Shown here in pieces: positions 26,601 to 33,595 of a DNA stretch of 64,000 bases. This stretch comes from Paragemmobacter ruber (GTDB taxonomy: Bacteria; Pseudomonadota; Alphaproteobacteria; Rhodobacterales; Rhodobacteraceae). Each line of letters starts with the position of its first letter. Within the stretch, counting starts at the first letter, position 1. The DNA lies in assembly GCF_009908315.1 (NCBI RefSeq), contig NZ_JAAATW010000002.1, forward strand, positions 186,001-250,000, read 5' to 3'. The notes below the pieces were generated by a model that saw only the letters and a list, made by a program, of their open reading frames with translations, was not told the DNA's origin and did no database searches. A program made the translations under genes and the position numbers.

Positions 26601-27688
26601 TTTGCGCGTGGCCGCCAGTCGGGGGCGATGGTTTCGCAAAGCCTATCGAGGAAATGAGTGAACAAGGCACCAGTCAGGGCAAGATCGGTGGGCCGGATCA
26701 CGAAAACAATCTCGTCGGCCAGTCGAAGCCTGCGCAGGACGCCCCCTTGCAGAAGTGAAGACTTCCCGCAACCACTTGGCCCTTCAAGAAGGTGAATTAC
26801 TGGGTGGCCGGTGCCGCGGTTCGACAGGATGCCGGTCAGGATTTCGCTGAGCAGGCTGTCACGTCCGGGCGGGGCGCTGTCATCATCGAGTTTCCAGTGG
26901 TCGAGCGATTTCTTGAACGGATTGCCCGCGGATTCGAAACCGAAGCGTTGCCGCAGTTTCACGTCAAGCCGTGCCATCACGTCACTGGCCATGGCCTCGG
27001 CCGAGGGGTAGGCGCGCACGGGCTGAATACGGCTGGCAAGGAAGGAAAGCAGGTTGAAAAGGGCCTGGGTCTGCCGGTGATAATCCTTTTTCAAACGTGT
27101 CTCGCGTTCAGCATCGGGCAAGGTCGGGGGGGCGATGTCGTGTTCGACTCGCCGATTGCCGAAGATCACCTGATTGCGGCACAGATCGCGCACCACCTCG
27201 GTGCTGGCGACGCAGCCAAGGACAAGGTTGTCCTTGCCGTCAGGTGTCGTGAGCGCGGAAAAAAGTTCGAAAACTGTTCCGGTCAGGGGGAAGCCGCCGG
27301 TGGCAAGGGCGGCTGCTTCGGCTTCGGCTGTATTTGGCCAAGGATGAACGATTCCCGCCTGCCCCGGCGAGGCGCGGTATTCTATGAATCGGTTCAGCAG
27401 GGCAGGGTCGAGGGTGTCGATTAACGGGACACCGCAACGTTCGGAAAAGAGGCAGACCGTAAGCAGGATTTCGGGTTCGTTCGGATCCAGCAGTTGCTGC
27501 TGGATTGGAGCCCGGTCTGCCAGCGTGCGCCCGTTGTCAGTTGCGGTTTTCCAGTAATAGGGTTCGGCGCGGTTGGTGGCATTGTGCTGGATCAGCCAAT
27601 TGCCGATTCTGGCGTGAAGTGAAGACAATTGAGGGGTGATATCCGAAGAGCCGGAAAGAAAGATCCGTGAGTGTGACAAGAACTGCAC
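23660..27688 (-). CDS. STAND-class ATPase with ankyrin repeats
   Basis: A 1342-residue protein. Residues 1-165 resemble the DUF4062-like N-terminal domain found on many STAND proteins (opening RIFLSGSSD, later GTVFELFSAL). A helical linker leads to an NTPase core with P-loop GPSGCGKSS (303-311), Walker B/DQFEEIL (394-400) of the nSTAND1 type and a sensor strand TFVATLENRR. After a winged-helix-like part come ankyrin repeats from about 765 past 1000 (for example HTPLHLAASAGTVRCFEILL). The start is GTG 27688, with no clear ribosome site. STAND ATPases are switch proteins that oligomerise on sensing a trigger. The repeats probably sense and the N-terminus probably signals. Confidence 0.9.
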   Translation of the reverse strand: MQFLSHSRIFLSGSSDITPQLSSLHARIGNWLIQHNATNRAEPYYWKTATDNGRTLADRAPIQQQLLDPNEPEILLTVCLFSERCGVPLIDTLDPALLNRFIEYRASPGQAGIVHPWPNTAEAEAAALATGGFPLTGTVFELFSALTTPDGKDNLVLGCVASTEVVRDLCRNQVIFGNRRVEHDIAPPTLPDAERETRLKKDYHRQTQALFNLLSFLASRIQPVRAYPSAEAMASDVMARLDVKLRQRFGFESAGNPFKKSLDHWKLDDDSAPPGRDSLLSEILTGILSNRGTGHPVIHLLEGPSGCGKSSLLQGGVLRRLRLADEIVFVIRPTDLALTGALFTHFLDRLCETIAPDWRPRAKSVLRQAQIAELAQQVAARLASQKRHLTIGLDQFEEILDELATTKPQTDAGHGWWAVIHFLAALLPSPDVTFVATLENRRKATFKTLEIQKYLNAAILRHDLDVQAREIRQIAESGFARARIILDGDLLEELGEKVSAFARDQGQDSSVLPLVGLWLAQLFDRFEYLAAGSGGGDFSASMNDAARPSETLTLEHLGTGPNRIDFGGMIARIAEEAWRQAGAVSRKQDKDQHDLDLHHLLAPLVGMDLDGRVRLLAAPGRGGYGTHRALLQSFRKARLLVPAGTEIHLDLVRLVHQSVLDRWEPARNWLERQQDYLEVEANFRTEAKRWLRKQPQTSLSPAFSTPQAIADAACILQEYRAVWPSRSDAEIGPEDADLRRFAIRVFEQADDPFLVVPGTKIDRRYAALAASYHLESLLRRFLSIHPECLQIRTKTNESLLGMACWTDGAAIDLLLQAGLSPLEDEGIWHPIAAAIVNRLTGVVDKLLTYYPDVNAPIGPGSTTILHVAAQNDCLHTLTRALARSADPKVQNGYQHTPLHLAASAGTVRCFEILLPLSDPLARDSDGRLALAEAASKGHHRMISFFLAALPEPILNEALNTPSTHGYTPLAEAAYYKRPATVQLLLDCGLCNPEHAVHTHPDSGNTLLHSSVVPLNSAPGEDEQRRARRTVEVLLQDGRIDPNRKNTSEKTAYERADAFPDAREVLRGDPRTPSDYASMSDDYRIHELTSFQPHRALRIIRDAPHCLSDVLHDKTGLGHIIEARRGGTLALAMQEGLISPAAIFGHFRKLAKLAISRGMPNLRRALLDHARRAEDEGLSLSLLLSAALPAGDESVALACVEAGPGITQSLDDMHHTILHTLAMLNRPDVFERLARARRTRLPRNGWGLPPSAFAPEASRAQFIAMEADFFDPPDTTIREVASGPSILHRLASKGEVEKFARIAAQADFPLPLDKSRRPPSGVAPEDCAEQIRALEERHFTKRN

Positions 27689-27722
27689 CTCGGAATCAAA
27701 AAGATTAAAGCTTGATGGCGTG

Positions 27723-27753
27723 ACGATAGCGCGGGCAGTGCTGGGCGTGTCAA
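27723..27753 (-). promoter_or_regulatory. Possible promoter ahead of the STAND gene
   Basis: On the minus strand a perfect TTGACA (27753-27748) is followed after 19 bases by TATCGT. The gap between the patatin stop and the STAND start is 87 bases, the only real gap in this operon, so a separate promoter is plausible. The spacing is longer than ideal. Confidence 0.3.
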
Positions 27754-27775
27754 CCTTGCAAACACGTCCGACGGT

Positions 27776-28870
27776 TCAGATCAGCCAGTTCTCCAGATCC
27801 ACATGGCGCCGGATGTGTGTTTTGGCGAGTTCGTAGAGCGGACCAATTGCTTCGGGGCGGTCAATGGCGCGCAGGCTGTTTAGGCTGATCCGGGCTGGAT
27901 CATGGCCGAGGCTGCGGAGGTCATCTGTTTCGAGGGAAAGGTCGAGGCGCAGGAATGTGAAAAGCGGATCGCCCGCGAGGTGTTCCTGTGCGAGGGTCCC
28001 GATCTCGCTGTCGATCCGCGACGGGTTGGGGGAAATGCCCATCCATTCCATCATGGTAAGGCTGATCTGATCGCCGTCGGCACTGACTCCGAGAAGTGAC
28101 CGGACCGCATGCATGAAGGCGCTTGTATTGCGCACCCGATGCAGGGGAACCCGGGCGCGGAGGCGACCGGTGCCAAGCGACAGGATGAACAGGTTTTCCG
28201 GTCCGAGCGGCCAGTTCAATCCGAAGGCGCGCAGACGTGCTAAGCGCAGAAGGGCCAAGCTGGGATCGTTATAGACACTGAGGCCGCCATCGACAAAGAC
28301 GCCGGGCGGTTGACCCCGCGCGATTTCCAGTTCCTGATGGCTGAACAGGGTGGGGGCTGCAGAGGCTGCGCGCAGGAGGCGGGCCACTTCGAAGTGGCGG
28401 TTGCCGATCCATTGCCCATCTGGGCCATCATTGAAATAAGGCGATGTGGGGATATTGGACACGATCCAAGGGGCCCCGGTGTCGAGCCGTTTGGTCACGA
28501 TTGCAAGGTGGGTGCGGAAATCCGGATCGCCAAGTCTGAGCGCCCCAACGTCGCGGCGTAATTCGCGTTCGAGTCCTGCGCAATCGAACACGGGCGCCAG
28601 CCCGTACTTCCACCAGCGGCGATCGGAAAAGAAGTTTCTGGCGCGTACAAGATAGAAATCGCGGATTTCAGACAGCGGTTTACCGAGGGCGAGGGCCGTG
28701 GCGATCAGGGCACCGGTGGAGGTGCCTCCGATCAGATCGAACCAGTCACAGATTTGACCGGGGCCGTGGCGACGGCGGTACTCGGCTTCGATTGCTTCAA
28801 GAAAAGCGACCTCGATGATGCCGCGCAATCCGCCTCCGGACAGGGCGAGGATGCGGCGCGGTGCGGTCAT
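27776..28870 (-). CDS. Patatin-like phospholipase
   Basis: A 364-residue patatin-fold lipid hydrolase. The oxyanion loop SGGGLRG is at residues 11-17, the nucleophile elbow GTSTG at 49-53 (Ser51), and the catalytic Asp motif DGG at 194-196. It therefore has the full Ser-Asp dyad and should be active on membrane phospholipids. There is no signal peptide, so it acts from the cytoplasm. Its ATG overlaps the stop of the TrkA/RyR gene (ATGA). Patatins of this kind serve as membrane-degrading effectors in several anti-phage systems, including CBASS. No nucleotide cyclase is present here. Confidence 0.93.
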   Translation of the reverse strand: MTAPRRILALSGGGLRGIIEVAFLEAIEAEYRRRHGPGQICDWFDLIGGTSTGALIATALALGKPLSEIRDFYLVRARNFFSDRRWWKYGLAPVFDCAGLERELRRDVGALRLGDPDFRTHLAIVTKRLDTGAPWIVSNIPTSPYFNDGPDGQWIGNRHFEVARLLRAASAAPTLFSHQELEIARGQPPGVFVDGGLSVYNDPSLALLRLARLRAFGLNWPLGPENLFILSLGTGRLRARVPLHRVRNTSAFMHAVRSLLGVSADGDQISLTMMEWMGISPNPSRIDSEIGTLAQEHLAGDPLFTFLRLDLSLETDDLRSLGHDPARISLNSLRAIDRPEAIGPLYELAKTHIRRHVDLENWLI

Positions 28871-31293
28871 GGAACGGTTGCTGCATCGACGGATACGGGA
28901 TCGGGCGATGGGTCCGGTAAGAGGTGTAGGGAGGGAAGCGGAAGGGGCGGATATCGGCGGGTGACATCAATCACCAGATCCGACGGCAGGTCGGCCAGCG
29001 CAGCGGAGAGCAACCTGATCGCAAGGCTTTCGTGATGGCCACGGCTGCGGTCTGCGGGAAGGACAACGGGGCCGGTGAGGATCAGGTGAAGACGGGTTGC
29101 AGTGCCCCCTTTCTTGCCCGCCCATGCGTGGATGGACCGGGCGCTTGCATCAAGGTGGCTTTCCGCTGGAAGGGTATCGGGGTCGATCAGCAATTCGACC
29201 TGCGTGACGGTGGACAGATCGTGCGGCAGGGGATCATTCAGCCTCTGGCGCAGGACATTGCGAGGGGCTGCACAAGGGTCGCGGCAGCTGGCGCGTGCAA
29301 GGCCGGCGTCCAGCGACACCAGATCGTAGCCTTGCGCCATCGGCGGTAGGTCGGCGAAGGGGCGCAGGTGGATGTGGTGACGATAGATGTTGTTGCGAAT
29401 GCCGGTCGGGCTGGGCATCCAGCCATTGCTGATCCGTTCGACCGACCAGACTGTGTGTTCGACCTCGGCGAGGCAGCGCAGGAGATCGTCCTGCGGGGTA
29501 AAGACGGCGGGGCCGGGCCGGCCCTTCTCTTGCGCATCGCGGGCGGCGCGGGCGCGATCCGTGACGCCCGCGATGCGGGCGCGAAGGTCGCGAACGTGGT
29601 CTTTGGCGAGGGTGGGGTGATATCCCTTGCGAAAGTCGCGCCAATCAAAGCCCAGTTCCCGTATCTTGAAGCCCATGTGCCGTGCCGGGCGACGGTTCGA
29701 GGCGCGCATGTTTTCGGGCAGGGCGAGCCAGTCTTGGCGGTAACGGTCGGTGCTGGGAGTGACGGCGGCAGTCTCTTCCGGGGGGGAGCTCGCGGGTGGG
29801 GCCTTGTCCACCTCCTGATAGGCCCGGTGAATGGCGCGCGCCAGAACTTCATGCGCGTCGCTCAGGAGAGGTGAGTGCTGGACGGTTTCGACAGCGCCGC
29901 CGAAATACTGAATCAGACCAAAAAGGTTGCGGGGGCCCGGCAGGGGCATCTGCAGGCCGGCGCCCCAGAGCCGCACGAAGATGGGTACGGCACGACGGGT
30001 GCGTCGCTGCATCGCGATTTCGAGTTGCAACGCAGCGGCCTGATTTCGGCAATCGTCACCGCAGGAGAAGAGCCAGGCTGTCGGCCCTTCGGCGACTTCA
30101 GGACCGTCGATCGCGAGAAGCAGGTCGTCGCGGGTGAAATCCGTCAGCTCGACGTCTAGCGTGTGAAAGGTGATCGGAACCCAACCTTCGCAAGCCGGGC
30201 TTTCATGGCCTTGGATGGCAGCGACATGGTTTTCCATCAGACGCGGATAGCTGGCGCGAAGACGGGCTTCGACCTGGGCCGCGTTGCGGTCGAGGACTGT
30301 GATCCGGGGAGGTTTCAGGTCATGGGCGTAGGATGTAAGCAGGGTTTCGATGAGGATTGCCTCGCCTTGATGGCCGAGCCCGACGATTACCAGATGCACG
30401 CGCTCTTGCCCGTGGTCGCGGGCGCGTTGGACGAGGTCTGCGCGATAGGCAAAGCTGCACGCGGCCTCTACGCGGAGATTGAAGGGTTGGAAGCTGGCTT
30501 CCTGCCGATTGGCAAGATCGCGTGCCTCGGTGAGATTGGCGAGCAGTGCAGGATCGGTGATATGCGCGGCCAAGGGCCATTCCCCTTGTGCGGTCTGTCC
30601 GGCAGGGCGGCCCTCGGTTCTGTCGGAGGCCTTGAATTCCCTCATCACTATGCCCCGTTCGACATGGGGCGCAATGATCGAAGCGACTTCGATCGTACGG
30701 ATGTCATCGCCGAGGGCCACGATCACGCGGTCGGCGCGGTCTGGCCGGATGCGATCAATCGTGAGGGGGTCGGACAGTTCGGCTTCGATCAGTCGGATGC
30801 CCAAGTCGCGGGCAAGGCGGCGATCTGCGGCGTCAAACTGGCGATCTACCGCGGTGATCGGCAAGGTGCTGCAGCCTTGCTTGAGCGCGAGTGCGACGGC
30901 GCGGTTGATCTGGCCAAAGCCAACCAGAAGGAGGCGGTTCTCAGAGCGGAAGCGGGTTTGCAACCAGAGAAGCAGATCGTTCCAGGTTGATCTGAAGAAA
31001 ACTGAAATGACGGCCCATGCTGCCACCAAAAAGGCGAGGTAGCGCGAAACCTGCAGCCAGGGGTTCAGGGGGCCATTCGGCATGCCATCGGCTGTTGCGC
31101 AGGTGGCAAGGTCGAAGTTCAAGCCAAAGGTCTGGAATGTTCTGTAGAGCGCATCGAGGAAGTCGTTTGGCGCAAGCGGACCGCATTGCCGTTTCACTTG
31201 AGTGAAACCGATGACGCCCGTGACGATCACTGTGAAGGCCAGAAGGAGAAGGCCGTATCTGCGCAACAGGAGAAGGGCTGACATCATGGGCAT
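28867..31293 (-). CDS. Membrane TrkA-N (RCK) and RyR-domain protein
   Basis: An 808-residue protein. Two hydrophobic helices (about 12-31 and 84-102) flank a short loop with an aromatic stretch (LYRTFQTFGLNF), resembling a two-helix channel, but without a TVGYGD filter. Two Rossmann TrkA-N/RCK domains follow (LLVGFGQIN at 122-130; LVIVGLGHQG at 301-310), then a RyR domain (about 605-660, EHTVWSVERISNGWMPSP). A further domain ends the protein. RCK and RyR domains bind nucleotides in known proteins. I propose a nucleotide-gated membrane effector. It is first in the operon and overlaps the patatin gene. Confidence 0.88.
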   Translation of the reverse strand: MPMMSALLLLRRYGLLLLAFTVIVTGVIGFTQVKRQCGPLAPNDFLDALYRTFQTFGLNFDLATCATADGMPNGPLNPWLQVSRYLAFLVAAWAVISVFFRSTWNDLLLWLQTRFRSENRLLLVGFGQINRAVALALKQGCSTLPITAVDRQFDAADRRLARDLGIRLIEAELSDPLTIDRIRPDRADRVIVALGDDIRTIEVASIIAPHVERGIVMREFKASDRTEGRPAGQTAQGEWPLAAHITDPALLANLTEARDLANRQEASFQPFNLRVEAACSFAYRADLVQRARDHGQERVHLVIVGLGHQGEAILIETLLTSYAHDLKPPRITVLDRNAAQVEARLRASYPRLMENHVAAIQGHESPACEGWVPITFHTLDVELTDFTRDDLLLAIDGPEVAEGPTAWLFSCGDDCRNQAAALQLEIAMQRRTRRAVPIFVRLWGAGLQMPLPGPRNLFGLIQYFGGAVETVQHSPLLSDAHEVLARAIHRAYQEVDKAPPASSPPEETAAVTPSTDRYRQDWLALPENMRASNRRPARHMGFKIRELGFDWRDFRKGYHPTLAKDHVRDLRARIAGVTDRARAARDAQEKGRPGPAVFTPQDDLLRCLAEVEHTVWSVERISNGWMPSPTGIRNNIYRHHIHLRPFADLPPMAQGYDLVSLDAGLARASCRDPCAAPRNVLRQRLNDPLPHDLSTVTQVELLIDPDTLPAESHLDASARSIHAWAGKKGGTATRLHLILTGPVVLPADRSRGHHESLAIRLLSAALADLPSDLVIDVTRRYPPLPLPSLHLLPDPSPDPVSVDAATVP

Positions 31294-31412
31294 CCACAGT
31301 CTTGGGAAATGAGCAGGTTGATTCGGATGGCGCGTTGTTGCCGTCGGTATCCGATCCGTGTTTGGATGCCTTCTGCCGCTTCATGCGGGTGCAGTAGGGT
31401 GGGACCAGCGGG

Positions 31413-32036
31413 ATGGGCCAAGACGAGGTCTTGCGCATGGGTGTGACGGGACATCGTTCCAATCTGATGGACCAGGCGACCCTGGCGCGGCTTGCGCCGG
31501 TGGTGCAGCAAGTGCTGCAGGTCTGTGCGCTGTCCGGATCGCAGGATCGTTGGCTGATCAGCGGCATGGCCGATGGGGTCGATCTTTTGGTAACTACAAT
31601 GGGCGCCGAGATGGGATACCGGCTTGAGGCGATCCTTCCTTTTGCGAGAAGCGCCTATGTGATGGCGTTTCCCGAGGCCGTGCGGCGCCAATTCGAGGAC
31701 TTGTTGGCAAGGCCCGGACTCGCACAGGTTGTCGAGATTTATTCCGGCGTCGTGCCCCCGCCGGGCGAGGCGCGCGATGCGGCATTTCTGGCGGCCGGGC
31801 GGCGGATGCTGGATATCAGCAAATGCCTTCTTGCAATCTGGGACGGCGCGCCAGCCCGCGGACCGGGCGGGACCGGACAGATAGTTGCCGAGGCGATCGC
31901 GCGTGGCTTGCCTGTCCTGTGGATCGACTTGGCGGGTCATTTGCGGGTTCACCGGGGACGGGCCGGTTGGGCGGTGGTAGAGCCTGCTGCCGCATGGGAG
32001 GTAGTGTCCGTCGGACAATTCCCCGGGAGCGGCTAG
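31413..32036 (+). CDS. SLOG-superfamily nucleotide-binding protein
   Basis: A protein of about 207 residues with a Rossmann-like SLOG fold. It has an N-terminal GVTGHRSN strand-turn, a central LISGMADGVDLLVTTMGAEMG glycine-rich element, RLEAILPFARSAY, and a late ARGLPVLWIDL strand. SLOG proteins bind or process nucleotides, including NAD-derived signals in conflict systems. ATG 31413 is used; ATG 31437 directly before GVTGHR is equally possible. It is the only plus-strand gene of the locus, 119 bases from the divergent TrkA/RyR gene and convergent with the VirD4-like gene. The overlapping minus-strand frame is a shadow. Confidence 0.8.
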   Translation: MGQDEVLRMGVTGHRSNLMDQATLARLAPVVQQVLQVCALSGSQDRWLISGMADGVDLLVTTMGAEMGYRLEAILPFARSAYVMAFPEAVRRQFEDLLARPGLAQVVEIYSGVVPPPGEARDAAFLAAGRRMLDISKCLLAIWDGAPARGPGGTGQIVAEAIARGLPVLWIDLAGHLRVHRGRAGWAVVEPAAAWEVVSVGQFPGSG

Positions 32037-32056
32037 AACAAGGCTGCGCACCTGGA

Positions 32057-33595
32057 TCATGGCGGGTCGTCCGCCCGCTGTGCAAAAAGGTCGAGCAGGG
32101 CATCCGCGATCATCGCATCGATGGCGTTTGATGGGCCCGGCCCGCGCGCCGCGGCGGAGGGTGGGATTTGCTGTGCCGGGGCTACAACACGCCGTTCGGG
32201 GCGGATGTATTCCCGCAGGATCACACGTTCGGGCACCGGATCTGTGCCCGGTTCGAAAAGCGGGTTCTCGTCGAACTGGCCGGAGAAGACGGGATCGGTT
32301 CGATAGTTGGGCACCTGCGCGACCACGGCCTCGTCTCCCGCGATCTGCAGAAGCATTTCGTTGTTCTCGAGCCCGAGAAAGGTTTCTGCCGACACAAACC
32401 CTACGAGGCGCGATACATCTTGTGCGGCGGAAAGATTGTTCGCGCCGAAGGCCTGAAAGACCTTGCAATTGTTGACCATCGTTGCCCAGTCGATAGGGTA
32501 AAGCGCCTTGAGTTGGCTGGTATCCTGCCAGAAGCTCCAGGTCTGGAGGCCATAACCGCGCAGCAGCGTGATGGCAGTACGCAGTTCATCCAGCGGGCCA
32601 AGCTGGGCCGCCTCGTCGAGCAGAAAGAGTGTCGGTCTAGGCGGACGGGCACGACGACGGGTGATGAGTTTCAGAAGGGTGCTGACCCAGAGCCGCAAAA
32701 GGCGGGCGTGGCTTTCCATCATGTGTGGAGGCAGCACGATGAAGATGGTCAACGGATCGCCGCGCGTCACGCTGTCTAGAGGGAAGCTTGTGGTTCTGGT
32801 GGCCTCATGGATCTGGGGGCCACGAATGAAATCGACGCCCTCCTGAGCAAAGGAGACGATACCACCAAAGGTTTCATGGGCCTGAAGCCCAAGGTCGTTC
32901 GCGCCGAGCCTGACCTCGGGGTGGAGCGATGCCTTGAACCTTTCGATCAGGTCTTCCCGATCCGATGTCAGCGCGCCAATCAGGTTGCGAAGTGTGAAGA
33001 GCGTACGGTCCTGCGGCGGCAAGTCAGTGACCAAATGGAGAATCGTCGAAAGCAGAAGTTGCCGGGCGCGGTTGATCCAGTAACTGTTGCGCCCCTCGCC
33101 CAAGGTGGCAGGCAACAGCGCCGATACCACGGCAACGGCTTCGTCTACTCCACTGGGGCTGTAGGGGTCGATCAGATCCAGCGGGTTGATACTGCCCGAT
33201 GGCAGGCCGGTGATGCCCATGGGATCGACCACGACGACATCCTGCCCGAGTTCGCGCCTTCGTCGCGCGGTGACGAGAGCGTTCTCGCCCTTCGGGTCGA
33301 TCACGATGGCGGGGCCGGTATGGCGCAGAAGCGCTGGGATAATGCAACCGACGCCCTTGCCGGAACCTGTCGGGGCGATCGTGATGAGATGGCCTTCGTT
33401 TTCCAGCAGGATCGGGTCCACATAGCCTGACGCGGCGCGGCCGCCGCCGTTGCCGTAGCTGAAGCCCATCGGTTGGCGAATATGGGACTTTTCCATCGAC
33501 CAGCCCACGAGGATTCCCTCTGGCGGGACGTCCTCGGGCAGGCGGGCGGCAATAGAGGTGGCCGGAAGGGCGAATGAAGACAGGAGCGAGGTCAT
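32057..33595 (-). CDS. VirD4/TraG-like ATPase without membrane anchor
   Basis: A 512-residue ATPase of the type IV coupling-protein family. Walker A APTGSGKG is at 74-81, followed by the family block IVIDPKGENALVTA. Walker B TLFLLDEAAQLG is at 322-333, then a GLQTWSFWQD segment typical of TraG. The N-terminal transmembrane helices of VirD4 are missing, so it is cytosolic. No relaxase, mating-pore or other secretion gene is present. It overlaps the upstream protein A gene (ATGA), so those two products are probably partners. A DNA- or protein-pumping role in defence is possible but unproven. Confidence 0.9.
   Translation of the reverse strand: MTSLLSSFALPATSIAARLPEDVPPEGILVGWSMEKSHIRQPMGFSYGNGGGRAASGYVDPILLENEGHLITIAPTGSGKGVGCIIPALLRHTGPAIVIDPKGENALVTARRRRELGQDVVVVDPMGITGLPSGSINPLDLIDPYSPSGVDEAVAVVSALLPATLGEGRNSYWINRARQLLLSTILHLVTDLPPQDRTLFTLRNLIGALTSDREDLIERFKASLHPEVRLGANDLGLQAHETFGGIVSFAQEGVDFIRGPQIHEATRTTSFPLDSVTRGDPLTIFIVLPPHMMESHARLLRLWVSTLLKLITRRRARPPRPTLFLLDEAAQLGPLDELRTAITLLRGYGLQTWSFWQDTSQLKALYPIDWATMVNNCKVFQAFGANNLSAAQDVSRLVGFVSAETFLGLENNEMLLQIAGDEAVVAQVPNYRTDPVFSGQFDENPLFEPGTDPVPERVILREYIRPERRVVAPAQQIPPSAAARGPGPSNAIDAMIADALLDLFAQRADDPP

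Noticed and set aside
31284-32468. 394-codon minus-strand frame opposite the SLOG gene
   Set aside because: It overlaps two genes, lacks protein-like composition, and the plus strand carries a recognisable SLOG pattern.
32057-33595. Conjugative or integrative element because of a VirD4/TraG gene
   Set aside because: No relaxase, VirB-type pore, integrase, partition gene or attachment repeat is present. The ATPase also lacks membrane anchors.
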